64,000 nt of DNA from Bog-473 sp963821755 (GTDB lineage: Bacteria > Actinomycetota > Acidimicrobiia > Acidimicrobiales > RAAP-2): positions 434,001 through 498,000 of the forward strand of contig CAWGEX010000003.1 of assembly GCA_963821755.1 (NCBI GenBank), given 5' to 3'. A program made the translations under genes and the position numbers. How positions within the stretch are numbered: position 1 is the first letter of the stretch; each line of letters begins with the position of its first letter. This document shows, piece by piece, positions 46,671 to 55,923 of the stretch. The notes under the pieces were generated by a model that was not told where the DNA came from, ran no database searches, and saw only the letters and a program-made list of their open reading frames with translations.

Positions 46671-48644
46671 ATGACGGCCGTGGCAGCGAGGAGCGGCACG
46701 TCGATTCGCCACGTCCGGGCGCTTGATGGACTGCGAGGCGTGGCAGTCGCCGGAGTCCTTCTGTTTCACGGTGGTCATCTCGCCGGTGGATACCTGGGCG
46801 TCGATCTCTTTTTCGTGCTCTCCGGCTACCTGATCACCTCGCTCCTGTTGGCGGAGCGTCAGGCCACGGGCACCGTGGCGCTGAAGGCCTTCTGGGGGAG
46901 AAGGGCTCGCCGCCTCCTCCCCGCTCTGGTCCTCATGCTCCTGGCCGTCGCGCTCTATGCCCGTCTGATCGCGCAGCCCTCCGACCTTCATCAGATCCGA
47001 ATGGATGCCCTGGCGACCATCGCGTACGTCGCCAATTGGCGAGATGTGCTGGCGCATTTCTCCTACTGGTCTCTGTTTACGGCACCATCACCGCTGCAGC
47101 ACACGTGGAGCCTCGCTATTGAAGAACAGTTCTACATCGTGTGGCCGATCGTCGTGCTCGCAGTCGCCAAAGCAGCCCGCCACCGGGGCGGGCGGTCTGT
47201 AGCCCGCCTGGTCCTCGTCCTCTCCACCGTTCTGGCGTTCGCCTCAGGGGCCTGGGGACTCGTGCTGTACCGGATCGCCGGAGGGAACCGCGTCTACTAC
47301 GGGACCGACGCGCGCGCCGCCGCCATTTTGCTCGGAGCCGCGCTGGCCGCCCTCATGGCGTTACGCGGTCCGGCCACGACTCATCGGGGCCGAGTCGGCA
47401 TCGAAGCGGCCGGCGTTGCCGGCGTCCTGGTGCTGGCCGTGGCGTGGTTGCGTCTGGCTGGAACCTCGCCTCTTCTCTACCAGGGGGGACTCTTCGCCTG
47501 TTCGCTCGCCGCCGTCGCCGTGATCGCCGCAGCCACGCATCCGAGCGAGGGGCCCGTCGCCAAGGCGCTCGCGGCGCGCCCGCTGGTGCTGCTCGGGATC
47601 ATCAGCTACGGCGTCTACCTGTATCACTGGCCGATCTTCCTCTGGTTGGACCAGGTCAGCCATCTGCAGGGATGGAGCTTGTTGGCGGCGCAGATCAGCG
47701 TCACGTTGGCGGTGTCCGTCGCCTCGTTCATCTTCGTCGAGCGTCCGATCCGGCAAGGCGGTCTCCGGTGGCCCAGATCGCTGGTCATCGTGCCGGCCAC
47801 GGCGGCTGTCGTCATCGGGTCGCTGATCGTGGTGACTGCGCCGTACGTGCCGGTGTCGGCCACCGTCAGCCGACCGGATTCTCTGCACGCGGTGACGGAT
47901 TCGGTCCGGACACAATCCGAGCCACAGGGGCGTCTTTTGTTGGTGGGAAACTCGGTTCCCTTTTTCCTGGCGCGTGAGGGCTTCGAAGCGCTGAAGACCC
48001 GCCCACCCCTCCACGTGCTCAATGGGGCCTTTCCGATCTGCGCGTTCCCTCCCGAAGCGACGGCAAACCGGCTGAATCAGTCCGACGGAAACAACTACCT
48101 CCCCCTGACCCTCCGGTGCACGCAAGGCTGGTCCAGCGATATCCAACAGTTTCGGCCGAACGTGGTCCTCTTCACGATGGGGGATCTCCTGGGCGAGCTT
48201 CGCGACGGCGACAATGGCCAGTGGTTCCGACCGTGCGGCCATGGATTCGACGAGTGGTTCAAGGCATCACTGATAAGTGCCGTCCATGTGCTCACCGCTG
48301 ATGGTGCGCACCTCGTCATCGCCACCAGCGCGTATTCCCAGTACTACGGGGCACCGCTGAATCGATGGTCCCAGACCGATTGCATGAATCGCGTCGAACA
48401 CGAGGTGGGCGACACCCACCCGAAGACCGTCACGGTGATTGACCTCGGCCATTACGTGTGCCCTCACTTTGCGACCTGCCGCCAGTCAATCGACGGCGTG
48501 CCGATGCGGCCAGATGGGATCCACTATCGGGGGAGATCCGCCGAGGCCATCGCCGCGTGGATATTGCCGCAGCTCAGGTTCGGTTCGACCGCCCGCCCGT
48601 TGGCCGCGCTCACCTCCAGCGGGGTCCCGCTGGACCATCGCTAG
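46671..48644 (+). CDS. Acyltransferase 3 / SGNH-hydrolase fusion (OafA-like)
   Basis: A 657-residue membrane enzyme that probably adds acetyl or another acyl group to a surface polysaccharide. Residues 1-380 are the acyltransferase-3 domain with about ten membrane helices: LDGLRGVAVAGVLLFHGGHL includes the key His, and HTWSLAIEEQFYIVWPIVVL is characteristic. The C-terminal 220 residues form an extracellular SGNH domain with LLLVGNSVPFFLA (GNS in place of GDS) and RPDGIHYRG, the Asp-x-x-His pair. Both parts are complete. It opens the surface-protein region and is divergent from the transporter operon. The target glycan is unknown. Confidence 0.88.
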   Translation: MTAVAARSGTSIRHVRALDGLRGVAVAGVLLFHGGHLAGGYLGVDLFFVLSGYLITSLLLAERQATGTVALKAFWGRRARRLLPALVLMLLAVALYARLIAQPSDLHQIRMDALATIAYVANWRDVLAHFSYWSLFTAPSPLQHTWSLAIEEQFYIVWPIVVLAVAKAARHRGGRSVARLVLVLSTVLAFASGAWGLVLYRIAGGNRVYYGTDARAAAILLGAALAALMALRGPATTHRGRVGIEAAGVAGVLVLAVAWLRLAGTSPLLYQGGLFACSLAAVAVIAAATHPSEGPVAKALAARPLVLLGIISYGVYLYHWPIFLWLDQVSHLQGWSLLAAQISVTLAVSVASFIFVERPIRQGGLRWPRSLVIVPATAAVVIGSLIVVTAPYVPVSATVSRPDSLHAVTDSVRTQSEPQGRLLLVGNSVPFFLAREGFEALKTRPPLHVLNGAFPICAFPPEATANRLNQSDGNNYLPLTLRCTQGWSSDIQQFRPNVVLFTMGDLLGELRDGDNGQWFRPCGHGFDEWFKASLISAVHVLTADGAHLVIATSAYSQYYGAPLNRWSQTDCMNRVEHEVGDTHPKTVTVIDLGHYVCPHFATCRQSIDGVPMRPDGIHYRGRSAEAIAAWILPQLRFGSTARPLAALTSSGVPLDHR

Positions 48645-48799
48645 AGCGGTCCGTCCTAGGGCCACCGCGAGGAACCGGCATCCCCCGATCGCCGGTGGCC
48701 GATTGCGGCGGTTGCACCCGGCGGGCCGCGCTCCACCAGGCCGGATCGATTTTCCCTTCGCATCTGGACGTGGCCGATGGCACGTGGCGACAATGGGTG

Positions 48800-49303
48800 A
48801 TGGACTTTCAACCAGACGTTGAGCTGCCGAGGCAGGTTGGTCGCGTGGCCATGAACTGGTCACACCTCGAACAGGCGACTTCGATCACGCTGTGGATCGC
48901 CGCTGAGTTGAATGTGAGCCAGGGACGGATCCTCACCGCTGGCGTGCCCCTCCCGACCCAATGGGACCAGATCTCGGCCCGCCTCCTCGCCGCCTCGTTC
49001 AGCCCCGATATGCGCGAGTGGTTCAGGGACTGGCGCCGGAGAGCCGATGCGCTCCGAGTCCGGCGGGATGATGTGATTCACGCCATTTGGTGGCCAACCG
49101 GGGGATCCAGCTCTCCGTACTGGGCCATTGATGAACTGAGTCAGCGCGCTCGTGACACGGTTCAGGAGGATGTCGTGCCCGGTGGGACGGCCGCCCTTCG
49201 AGGCCTGGCGAATGAGATTGCCAGCGCGTGCATTGATCTCGTCAATTGGACTTCGCACGTCATGGGACCCCAGTCGGCCTCCCGACCGGTCATCACTGAA
49301 TGA
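48800..49303 (+). CDS. Hypothetical protein
   Basis: A 167-residue soluble, largely helical protein: MDFQPDVELPRQVGRVAMNWSHLEQATSITLWIAAELN, then RADALRVRRDDVIHAIWWPTGGS and a helix ending SACIDLVNWTSHVMG. RRDDVIHAIWW resembles a segment seen in small helical proteins of phage and island regions, but no family is recognised. A GTG three bases before the ATG could also start. The frame is open upstream into the acyltransferase gene; that part is ignored. Confidence 0.55.
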   Translation: MDFQPDVELPRQVGRVAMNWSHLEQATSITLWIAAELNVSQGRILTAGVPLPTQWDQISARLLAASFSPDMREWFRDWRRRADALRVRRDDVIHAIWWPTGGSSSPYWAIDELSQRARDTVQEDVVPGGTAALRGLANEIASACIDLVNWTSHVMGPQSASRPVITE

Positions 49304-49426
49304 TCACCATCGCGGCCGGGGTCGCCCCGTTGCGGGTCGGTGTCCCAGCGCCACCGGACAATGGGGGTTCACCTGGTCGGCCCTTCGCTTTCGTAGGTTT
49401 CAGGCGGTTCGGCCGTTCTCCACGCC

Positions 49427-49666
49427 ATGAACGGTTGGCGCTCGCTGAGCGATCCCACGTGCCCGATCGATGAGGTCATCTTGTGGTGGATCTCCTCGAC
49501 CGACTGGTTCGACCCTCACGGTGCCTCTGATCACAGCGGCGTGTGGTGGTGTCACCGGTGCGAGAGGTCCTTCATGGGGAGCGTCAAGGGTCTCACCGAG
49601 GTGGACATCGGCTGGCCCTATGGCGCACGTGACGCGCACACGAGGCAACCACAACTCGCCTCGTAG
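49427..49666 (+). CDS. Small CxxC hypothetical protein
   Basis: A 79-residue protein with one CxxC (WWCHRCERSFMG) and many Trp and Asp residues. A single half zinc-ribbon or a partial zinc finger is possible. No ribosome site is clear, no family is recognised, and the surrounding DNA holds a decayed gene, so this may be a chance frame. Confidence 0.35.
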   Translation: MNGWRSLSDPTCPIDEVILWWISSTDWFDPHGASDHSGVWWCHRCERSFMGSVKGLTEVDIGWPYGARDAHTRQPQLAS

Positions 49667-49704
49667 CCGCGGGGAACGAACCGCCCTACATTTCGGCCCC
49701 TGAC

Positions 49705-49975
49705 CTACGGCGTCCGGCCTTCGATCGGGTCGACCACGATCGACAGACCGAACGAGACGCCCGGATCGCCCATCGGCGGCCCGCCGCCTCCTCCCAGCCG
49801 GTCGGTCCCGCCGCTTTCGAGACCAGTGACCCCGGGTATCCGCCACGGTGCCCTGTGCCAGCCGCAGAGTGCCGGTCGTTGGCCACTCGTTGGCCATCAG
49901 CCGCGTGAGAACGCCGTATCGGGCCCGGCCTGGAACGAAACCGACGGCTGGGCCGGGAAGGGAGATTGACCGCAC
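49705..49975 (-). pseudogene. Remnant of a beta-lactamase-family serine hydrolase
   Basis: Read on the minus strand this segment gives GRARYGVLTRLMANEWPTTGTLRLAQGTVAD, then, after dropping one G near 49838, VTGLESGGTDRLGGGGGPP and GVSFGLSIVVDPIEGRTP before a stop. The pattern fits the region before the C-terminal Gly-rich strand of class C beta-lactamase-like esterases (a 'fM L.ngG.ldG.rlL...TV' segment followed by GLGF.V..DP). A stop lies just upstream of the readable part and another cuts the end, so only a fragment remains. By-eye recognition; moderate to low certainty. Confidence 0.4.
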
Positions 49976-50091
49976 ACCGATTCAGGAAACAGTTCGCTAA
50001 TGTGTCATCGGGAGATTCTCATTCCAACGGTACGAATCGGCATCGGAGAGAAAGTCGGGTTGAGCAGCTAAAACGTAAGGAGGATCGGGAT

Positions 50092-50370
50092 ATGGCCATC
50101 GTTTCGTTCCCATCGATCAGTGCCTTGGGGCACCGATCGCACAAGCACCCTCACGAGGGTGAAGATGTGGAGCCCCCCCGCCCCCCGGCCAAACCACGCG
50201 ATGGCGCCGTGCGGATTCTCCGTACCCCCGAGGAACTCTCCGAGGCGATCACTCGAGCCCAGGAGTTCGAGCAGCGCAACGCCGAGGTCATGCGATCTCG
50301 ATCTCAGCGCTACAGGAATGCCCTGGGCAGTCAGGTGAAGGCCTCCAAAACCGGCCCGGCCGCTGGCTAA
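50092..50370 (+). CDS. Hypothetical protein with an exceptionally strong ribosome site
   Basis: A 92-residue, charged, partly disordered protein: MAIVSFPSISALGHRSHKHPHEGEDVEPPRPPAKPRDGAVRILRTPEELSEAITRAQEFEQRNAEVMRSRSQRYRNAL. The N-terminus is His/Pro-rich; the C-terminal half is a probable long helix. The ATG follows TAAGGAGGATCGGGAT, close to a perfect Shine-Dalgarno sequence, suggesting high translation. No family is recognised. It is followed by a GC-rich hairpin. Confidence 0.6.
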   Translation: MAIVSFPSISALGHRSHKHPHEGEDVEPPRPPAKPRDGAVRILRTPEELSEAITRAQEFEQRNAEVMRSRSQRYRNALGSQVKASKTGPAAG

Positions 50371-50380
50371 GCCGACTCGA

Positions 50381-50397
50381 CCGACCGGGGCGGTCGG
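50381..50397 (+). terminator. Possible stem-loop terminator (no T-tract)
   Basis: CCGACC, a 5-base loop and GGTCGG lie 11 bases after the stop of the 92-aa gene. A 6-bp GC-rich stem without a run of T; actinobacteria often use such weak terminators. Tentative. Confidence 0.35.
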
Positions 50398-50508
50398 CAG
50401 TCAACCACGTGTGTCAGTCAGAGATCACGGCCGACTCGTCACCAGCTGAACTGACGAGGCGACGTGAGCCCGGCGGTCTGGCGTTCGAACTGGGAATTCA
50501 GATCCCCA

Positions 50509-51708
50509 CTAGTGAAGACGCCAGGGCGCCGGAGCAGTCCTCTTTTGTCGGCGCAACGTGACTCCGACCAGTGCGACGCCGCCCGCGATGAGAGCGATCC
50601 CCGCGACGAGCAACGGGAGCACATCGAGGCCGGTGACCGCCAGAACGGGTGACTTCGTCCCTGTGGCGCCGCCCGTGGTCGATGCGGTCCCGGGACCCGG
50701 TGTCGTCGTGGGGGTGGTCGTGGGGGTGGTGGCCGCGCTCAAAATGTAAGTGATGACCACCTGGCCGTCGCCGGCGTTGACCGAGCCGTCGTTGCCGGTG
50801 TCGGAGACTGCGAAGTTAGAGCCCGTGATCCCGAAGGAGGACCCGCCTCCGCCGCCGCCCGAGGCGCCGCCGTTGTTAGCGGCATCGAACGCACCGCCCC
50901 CGCCTTGTCCGCCTCCGAAGAAGCCGCCACCGCCGCCACCACCGCCGGATCCGTTGGCGCCACCGCCCTGGCCTGCTGTGCCGGCGGCCCCTGTACCTCC
51001 GGGACTGACCGGTGTGGGAGCGGGAGGGCAGACGTCAAAGGGGGCCGGTGGACTGACGGTCCCGCCGATCCCAGCCACGCCACCGGAGGAGGTCCCGGCG
51101 CCGCCGCCACCACCGCCGTTGAGGGTGAGAGTGACAATAAACGGGACGGTGACGGCCGCTCCGTCGCCTCCCGCCGTGTCGGCGTTGCCTCCCGCTCCGG
51201 CCGCCGGGGAGGCGGGTGTTCCGCACGTTTGGTTGGCGGTGCCGAAGCCTCCGCCGCCGCCACCGCCCGCCACCAGCTGGTCGGCGCCGGCGAGCTGGAT
51301 GTCGCTCGCCCCCCCACCACCGCCGCCGCCGAAGAAGGCGTTCCCGCCCCCGTTGGTACCTCCCGTGCCGCCACTCCCCGCCCCACCCACGTCGACGGTG
51401 ACCGACGTGCCCGCCGCAAGCGAAAGGGTGCCGGTGACCTTGGCGCCGTCACCGCCGGTGAGAGCGCCGATCGCCCCGTAGAGCGTGAACGACTCAGAGG
51501 TGACCCCAGTGGGTACCACCCAGCTCTGCCCCACGCCGGTACTCGAGAAGGTCACAGTGCAGGTGTTCACCGCCCCCCCGGAGCACACGGGAGCGGGAGC
51601 GGCGGAGGCCGGCGAACCCATGGCGAGCAGCGCGGTCGCGCTCATCCCCACGATCGAGCAGGCGGCGATGGTGACGCGACCAAGTCGCGAACGAACACTT
51701 ATTTCCAT
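50509..51708 (-). CDS. Secreted glycine-rich surface protein with LAVTG sortase motif
   Basis: A 399-residue wall-anchored protein. The signal peptide ends at ALLAMGSPASAA. Residues 60-320 are a glycine-rich domain with repeated GGGGG runs and aromatic points (AFFGGGGGGG, FFGGGQGGGG), closing with SFGITGSNFAVSDTGNDGSVNAGDGQVVITY, typical of Gly-rich/ALK-like domains. A Thr/Pro linker leads to LAVTG at residues 356-360, then a membrane helix and RRQKR. LAxTG matches class E sortase substrates of actinobacteria. No sortase gene lies in the window. It is probably an adhesion or matrix protein on the outside of the cell. Confidence 0.82.
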   Translation of the reverse strand: MEISVRSRLGRVTIAACSIVGMSATALLAMGSPASAAPAPVCSGGAVNTCTVTFSSTGVGQSWVVPTGVTSESFTLYGAIGALTGGDGAKVTGTLSLAAGTSVTVDVGGAGSGGTGGTNGGGNAFFGGGGGGGASDIQLAGADQLVAGGGGGGGFGTANQTCGTPASPAAGAGGNADTAGGDGAAVTVPFIVTLTLNGGGGGGAGTSSGGVAGIGGTVSPPAPFDVCPPAPTPVSPGGTGAAGTAGQGGGANGSGGGGGGGGFFGGGQGGGGAFDAANNGGASGGGGGGSSFGITGSNFAVSDTGNDGSVNAGDGQVVITYILSAATTPTTTPTTTPGPGTASTTGGATGTKSPVLAVTGLDVLPLLVAGIALIAGGVALVGVTLRRQKRTAPAPWRLH

Positions 51709-51972
51709 GGCTCAGGCTCTCCACTCGCCGAGGACGTCAATTTTTGCGAACCATCTCAGGGCGATCGCCGCGCGTGACACGGCAAGGCACCTGGGCAGGA
51801 TAGTAGTGCACAGCGTGAGAACGGTGCGTGAGCAAGGTGGAGCGCTCTGGGTTGATGTCCGTCCTTGCTCCCTGGCGCCCCGTCACCCGTGGTCGGTGGG
51901 CGGAGTCGGTCAAAGAACCTGTCCAATGGGGGGTGAACTCGGACGGGTGACGAACCCTCGGCCACGGGATGA

Positions 51973-52158
51973 TCAGCCGGCGCGCCGTTGAACAGGAAGC
52001 AGGTCTTGGTCAGAAACGTCTTCTCGCCTCGACAGCAATCGTTCAACCTCACAGAGCAAGGCATTTCGTTCATCCACCACTTGCCTGAACGACATGAGGA
52101 GTTCTTGATAGTCACGGCGAGTAACGGCGATCGATTCGTGCGGATCGACGTCTTTCAT
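51973..52158 (-). CDS. 61-residue coiled-coil protein (paralog A)
   Basis: MKDVDPHESIAVTRRDYQELLMSFRQVVDERNALLCEVERLLSRREDVSDQD: a single heptad-patterned helix with a short disordered tail. It is the same length as, and clearly similar to, the gene at 58381-58566; both share PH.S....RDYQ.LL.SFRQ...ERNAL...VERL. GGGGAGGGTCA precedes the ATG, fixing the start against a longer open frame. No family is recognised. It may be a small adaptor or dimerising regulator linked to the surface-protein genes around it. Confidence 0.7.
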   Translation of the reverse strand: MKDVDPHESIAVTRRDYQELLMSFRQVVDERNALLCEVERLLSRREDVSDQDLLPVQRRAG

Positions 52159-52172
52159 TGACCCTCCCCCGA

Positions 52173-52328
52173 TCACCCGAAAACCAGCGTAGGTCCGGGA
52201 GAACACGAAAAGGGCGATACCTCCATCGCCTCGTCGACGTCAGGAGGGAAAACCGCTGAGACGCCCTGCACTCGATCAGCGTCGTGGCCCTGACTCTTCG
52301 CGTCTTCTACTCGGCCACGAAAGCTCAT
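52173..52328 (-). CDS. Small hypothetical protein (uncertain)
   Basis: A possible 51-residue protein starting MSFRGRVEDAKSQGHDADRVQGVSAVFPPDVDEAMEVSP, 14 bases before the start of paralog A on the same strand. GAAGG lies 6-10 bases upstream of the ATG. It has no recognised motif. Position suggests a two-gene unit, but the frame is short and may be chance. Confidence 0.3.
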   Translation of the reverse strand: MSFRGRVEDAKSQGHDADRVQGVSAVFPPDVDEAMEVSPFSCSPGPTLVFG

Positions 52329-52434
52329 GCGACACCTTCCCGCATGCCGGCCCTCGGACTGCGTCCCCCGACCGTCACGCAACTCATGACGCAATCAATG
52401 GGCTATTCCTGACGAGGAGGAACCGATGTGGCGA

Positions 52435-53478
52435 CTATCCGTTCTGCGCTGAGAAGACCCTTCGTAAGGCGGGTGTGTCCTGAAGTGCCCGATCCCCGTA
52501 CTGATCTCCCCATGAGTAGGCATAGTCAAAGACTGGTCGTGGCACGAACGACTTCCACGTCGCCAGAAGCTTCACCTCTTCTTTGGCCGTGGGGAGAAGC
52601 CACGCCCGGTACCTCCCGCCCCCGAATGCCTGATACACCGGAACGATCTGGCTCGTCCTGATGCCTGACGCTTTGGCGACCGACACTCGGTTGCCGATGG
52701 TGCGGTAATTGCAGCCGTGGAACTGCTTCGTGCACGGATACGGGTCGACGCCATAGAGATCTATGTGTGAGTTGGCCGGACTGTAGCTACCGGAATAGTT
52801 CGGGGCGGTGTCGGAGCCCAGATTCAAGAGAAGAATGAATGTTCTCGTCCCAGGTACGTGTGCGTGGATCCAGTCCGACTCCGCCTTGAGGTGGGATGCA
52901 GCACACGTGGGGTGATATTTCCCGGTTGGGTCCGGGTCATCCATCAGGTAGAAGCCAAACACTTTTGCATTTCCGACAAACGGCGCTACCGTCGAAGTGA
53001 AGGTGGGGTCGACTCCTTGGCAAAGGCCGATCCAGACGAGCCCCTTGATGCCCTGCGGCAGCGAATCCAACTGTCCGACTGAGCGGACGTCCGCCAGATT
53101 GAAGCCATCAGCACCGGGCAGGTACGCGCTCGCCGTGCTTCCCGTGCCGAAATTCCCGTTGGGGGCGAAATGAAGAGAGGTGGTCGGCCCGATCGAAGTA
53201 GCACTGGGATTTGCGAGTCGAGCGCTTTGGAGACGACCCAAACGGTCCGAGGTCCGGCCTCGGATCGCCACGAGGGTCCCTTCGCTGACCCGCGACGACG
53301 AGGAGATGAATTCCCGAGTGCCCGGAGGTTGAGAATGTGCGACGCCAGCCATGGCGCCGGCCGGTGAGCCGCCTCGGGCGGTTGCCAGCCACGTGAGCGC
53401 AGAGGCGGCGACAATGAATGCAGCAAGCGAGTGCATCGTCGAGCCATGTTTCCGTTGAAGGATCCGCGTGGCCCTCAC
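52435..53478 (-). CDS. Secreted protein, glycoside-hydrolase-like
   Basis: A protein of about 347 residues with a signal peptide (HSLAAFIVAASALTWLATARGG). The mature part has a TIM-barrel-like rhythm of short strands: IKGLVWIGLCQG, KVFGFYLMDDPDPTG, RTFILLLNLG, SHIDLYGVDPYPCT, QIVPVYQAFGGGRYRAWLLPTAKE and VFDYAYSWGDQYGDRAL. The FYLMDDPD and DLYGVDPYP strands recall putative extracellular glycosidases, with Asp/Glu at strand ends. No exact family can be named. GTG 53478 or ATG 53436 may start it. It lies in the same orientation and close to the dimethylformamidase-like gene, and may act on the same surface material. Confidence 0.6.
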   Translation of the reverse strand: MRATRILQRKHGSTMHSLAAFIVAASALTWLATARGGSPAGAMAGVAHSQPPGTREFISSSSRVSEGTLVAIRGRTSDRLGRLQSARLANPSATSIGPTTSLHFAPNGNFGTGSTASAYLPGADGFNLADVRSVGQLDSLPQGIKGLVWIGLCQGVDPTFTSTVAPFVGNAKVFGFYLMDDPDPTGKYHPTCAASHLKAESDWIHAHVPGTRTFILLLNLGSDTAPNYSGSYSPANSHIDLYGVDPYPCTKQFHGCNYRTIGNRVSVAKASGIRTSQIVPVYQAFGGGRYRAWLLPTAKEEVKLLATWKSFVPRPVFDYAYSWGDQYGDRALQDTPALRRVFSAQNG

Positions 53479-53541
53479 GGCCGTCCGGTCACAGGCGACC
53501 CTGAGCGGACGGCCTCCCGAACCGGCGCGTGAGGGAGACCC

Positions 53542-55272
53542 TCATGAACCCGCAGGCAGGATCGTCGGACGGTTCGACACCGAAGGAGCGAGATGGCCGG
53601 TCGGGCCCTGCCCGAAGAGCCAAAGGATATTGCCCGTGATCTGCGAGACAGCGGTGGCGGAACAATTGGGAGTGCTGGACGAGCACGGCGTCATGGCATA
53701 GATCCAGTTAGTAGTGCCCGTGTCGATAACACCAGCCCCACTGGTCGGGATCGTGTAGTAGCCCATATCTGAATATGTATACGGTCCCCATTGACCCTGG
53801 TTCGTATAGGCCTCCGACAACGGGACTGGGGAATGACCGAGGACCTGCAGATTGCTGGGCGTCCCTTTTTCAGCCGACACGTGGTCAATGTCCGAAGTGA
53901 TCACACCAGGTAGCTGAGACCCATTCTGCAATCCAGTCCCCTTGTAGACCCAGGCCGAGCTGTCGGCCACGACGAACGGCGCTGACCCCGTGGTCAGGTA
54001 GCCGCTGTATTCCTCCCCTACGAAAGGGACGTTGTTCCAGTTGGTAGGAGGCGAGGACCAGGTGTTGCCGGTCACCAGCATTGGGTTCCCGTGCCCGTTC
54101 AGAGGATCCTCAGCGGAATCCCGGTAATCGACTTCCTGTCGGTCGGGACCGAGTGGCGAGGGCTGCAACCTGACGTGGCGCACCAGTGCGGCGGCTCCAA
54201 AGAACGCGATGTTGACGCCTTGGGCCTGGGCGGCCTGGGCGGCCTGTAGCTCGTTGTACGACCAGGATTCGTCATGGTCGAGTGACAGGAGTGCCTTGTT
54301 CTGGAGAAGGATCGTCGGATGTTCGTCCACCGTGACGTCGGTGGCGTAGGTGACGTCGAGACCGTGTGCTTCACTGAAACGAACGAGCGGGTACTCGTTG
54401 GAAAGGAAGTCCGAAGAGCCATTACCGGTGTCGTACGGTCGGTCGAATGACACAACCCGAGCACGATTGCACACGGGGTATGAGCCAGAACCGAGCGTGC
54501 AGGGGCCCTGACCCTGGTAGTACGAGTAGCCCCCGTAGGCGTTCCACCCTTCTTCGGTGAATGTCCGGTTCATGATCAGGTAAGTCGCGTGACTTGCGGG
54601 ATTCCACACCGTCAGCGGGACGTAGGCCTGCTGACCACCGCTCCCGACCAGCTTCAACAGGTAGTCACCGGGCACGAAGGCCGACGTGATCGGGACGTTG
54701 AATGAGGGGGACCAATTGTCGCAACTCACCATGTTGATGTCGGGCGTAAGGGGACAGGTCGGCTGGGTCTTGCCGGTCATCATCGGTGACGTCCATACCT
54801 GGCGGGCGCCGAGCCCCTGGTAGTACCCCATGCGGTAGGCGACCACGTGGAATTTGGGCGCCACCGTCGACACGTAGAGCGTGAGGTTCTGCCCGGCCAT
54901 GGCGGAATCCAAGCTGGCGAATCCCTCGATCCCGCCCGGGGCCGAAGTGGGTGGGATCTCCCACGCCGTCGTACCGGCGCGGCGGTTCTCGGCGATGGTC
55001 GCCGACGACTCGACTCCGTCCGCTCCGAGAAACGTCCGAAGGGCCCGTTGCGAATTGCGGGCCGGAATCAGACTCCGCTGCGAATGGCGGGCCGGGATGG
55101 TGGCCGATGTCAAACTGGCCGATCGGACAGATGGCGCCGGCGATCTCGTGGCGGTACCTCCGACCAGGACTCCGACCATGACCAACACCAAGCCAAGGCC
55201 CAGGGTCAAGATGTTGCGTCGGCGCTGTATGGCGGAAACCCAGTTCGGCGACCTTCGGGCATGGTTCGGCAT
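53542..55272 (-). CDS. Exported N,N-dimethylformamidase-beta-like domain protein
   Basis: A 576-residue protein anchored by one N-terminal helix (ILTLGLGLVLVMVGVLVGG). The body matches a family found in actinobacteria as 'N,N-dimethylformamidase beta subunit-like C-terminal domain': FHVVAYRMGYYQGLGARQVWTS, PGDYLLKLVGSGGQQAYVPLTVWNPASHATYLIMNRTFTEEGWNAYGGYSYYQGQGPC, ARVVSFDRPYDTG and LLSLDHDESWSYNELQAAQAAQAQGVNIAFFGAAALVRHVRLQPS. Real dimethylformamidase activity is unproven here. A ten-residue repeat (IPARHSQRSL/IPARNSQRAL) lies after the membrane helix. ATG 55272 follows GGGGAATGAG. It may act in surface chemistry. Confidence 0.75.
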   Translation of the reverse strand: MPNHARRSPNWVSAIQRRRNILTLGLGLVLVMVGVLVGGTATRSPAPSVRSASLTSATIPARHSQRSLIPARNSQRALRTFLGADGVESSATIAENRRAGTTAWEIPPTSAPGGIEGFASLDSAMAGQNLTLYVSTVAPKFHVVAYRMGYYQGLGARQVWTSPMMTGKTQPTCPLTPDINMVSCDNWSPSFNVPITSAFVPGDYLLKLVGSGGQQAYVPLTVWNPASHATYLIMNRTFTEEGWNAYGGYSYYQGQGPCTLGSGSYPVCNRARVVSFDRPYDTGNGSSDFLSNEYPLVRFSEAHGLDVTYATDVTVDEHPTILLQNKALLSLDHDESWSYNELQAAQAAQAQGVNIAFFGAAALVRHVRLQPSPLGPDRQEVDYRDSAEDPLNGHGNPMLVTGNTWSSPPTNWNNVPFVGEEYSGYLTTGSAPFVVADSSAWVYKGTGLQNGSQLPGVITSDIDHVSAEKGTPSNLQVLGHSPVPLSEAYTNQGQWGPYTYSDMGYYTIPTSGAGVIDTGTTNWIYAMTPCSSSTPNCSATAVSQITGNILWLFGQGPTGHLAPSVSNRPTILPAGS

Positions 55273-55877
55273 CTCATTCCCCACGGACTTTGGACGCACT
55301 CGTCAGGGTGGTGAGCAACCTGTCGCGATGCGGCCAGGCCAGCCCGTGTGCGTCAGGGCATGGTACTGCAGCGCGACGGGCCCCAATGGTCATGTGTTCG
55401 GTGCCATCAAGGTGTCCGGGCTGGACAACCGTTCCTGACGCACTCTTGGCACGGAGCAGGGGACGGGGCCGGGTCGACCACCTTCATGATCGGATGCGGG
55501 CGGATCCGGGCGATGGCCGGGTCGGGCTCGTCCGCCCGTCCAACTGGTAGACGTGTGGACCAGTCGAGGACCGAGACACCAGCTGGATCACGCGAGACGC
55601 GGGAACTGCTCAGCACCCGGTGACGAGCTCGCACATCAATGGCACGCCTGATCCTCATTCCGCGAGCGACCTCGCCCCCGATGCGGCTGCCTCGTGTGCC
55701 CTCACGAGCGAATCCACTTTCTAGAATCCATAATCCGGTTCGTCATCACCGATGGTCCCTGATCGTTCGCTCCCCTGCTGCCGGTCTCCCGACAGCCTCG
55801 TCGCAACCAGTCTGCAACGTGCCTGCACCGAGCCTGCACCCTTATTTGGGCAGGATGCGTCATAGCCAAAGCCACGA
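55273..55877. other. Gene-free gap between the DMFase-like gene and the LuxR region
   Basis: About 600 bases with no supported gene. Several frames are open but show no motif or ribosome site. The right end runs into the inverted repeat at 55878. It probably contains divergent promoters for the DMFase-like gene and the regulator. Confidence 0.5.
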
Positions 55878-55921
55878 CCTCTTGTTGTGGTCGCTCTGGG
55901 TGGGACGACCACAACAAGAGG
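55878..55921 (+). promoter_or_regulatory. Perfect 16-bp inverted repeat (stem-loop) in front of the LuxR-type gene
   Basis: Arms 55878-55893 and 55906-55921 (CCTCTTGTTGTGGTCG and its exact reverse complement) enclose a 12-base loop. The right arm includes AAGAGG, which would be the ribosome site of the 38-codon frame starting at 55924. No T-tract follows on either strand, so a simple terminator is unlikely. It could be a translation-blocking hairpin, an RNA-protein site, or a large operator. Confidence 0.75.
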
Positions 55922-55923
55922 GG

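Noticed and set aside
55639..55923. A longer version of the short ORF before the LuxR-type gene
   Set aside because: The extra residues are low-complexity, run through the hairpin and have no ribosome site; the ATG at 55924 is the better start.
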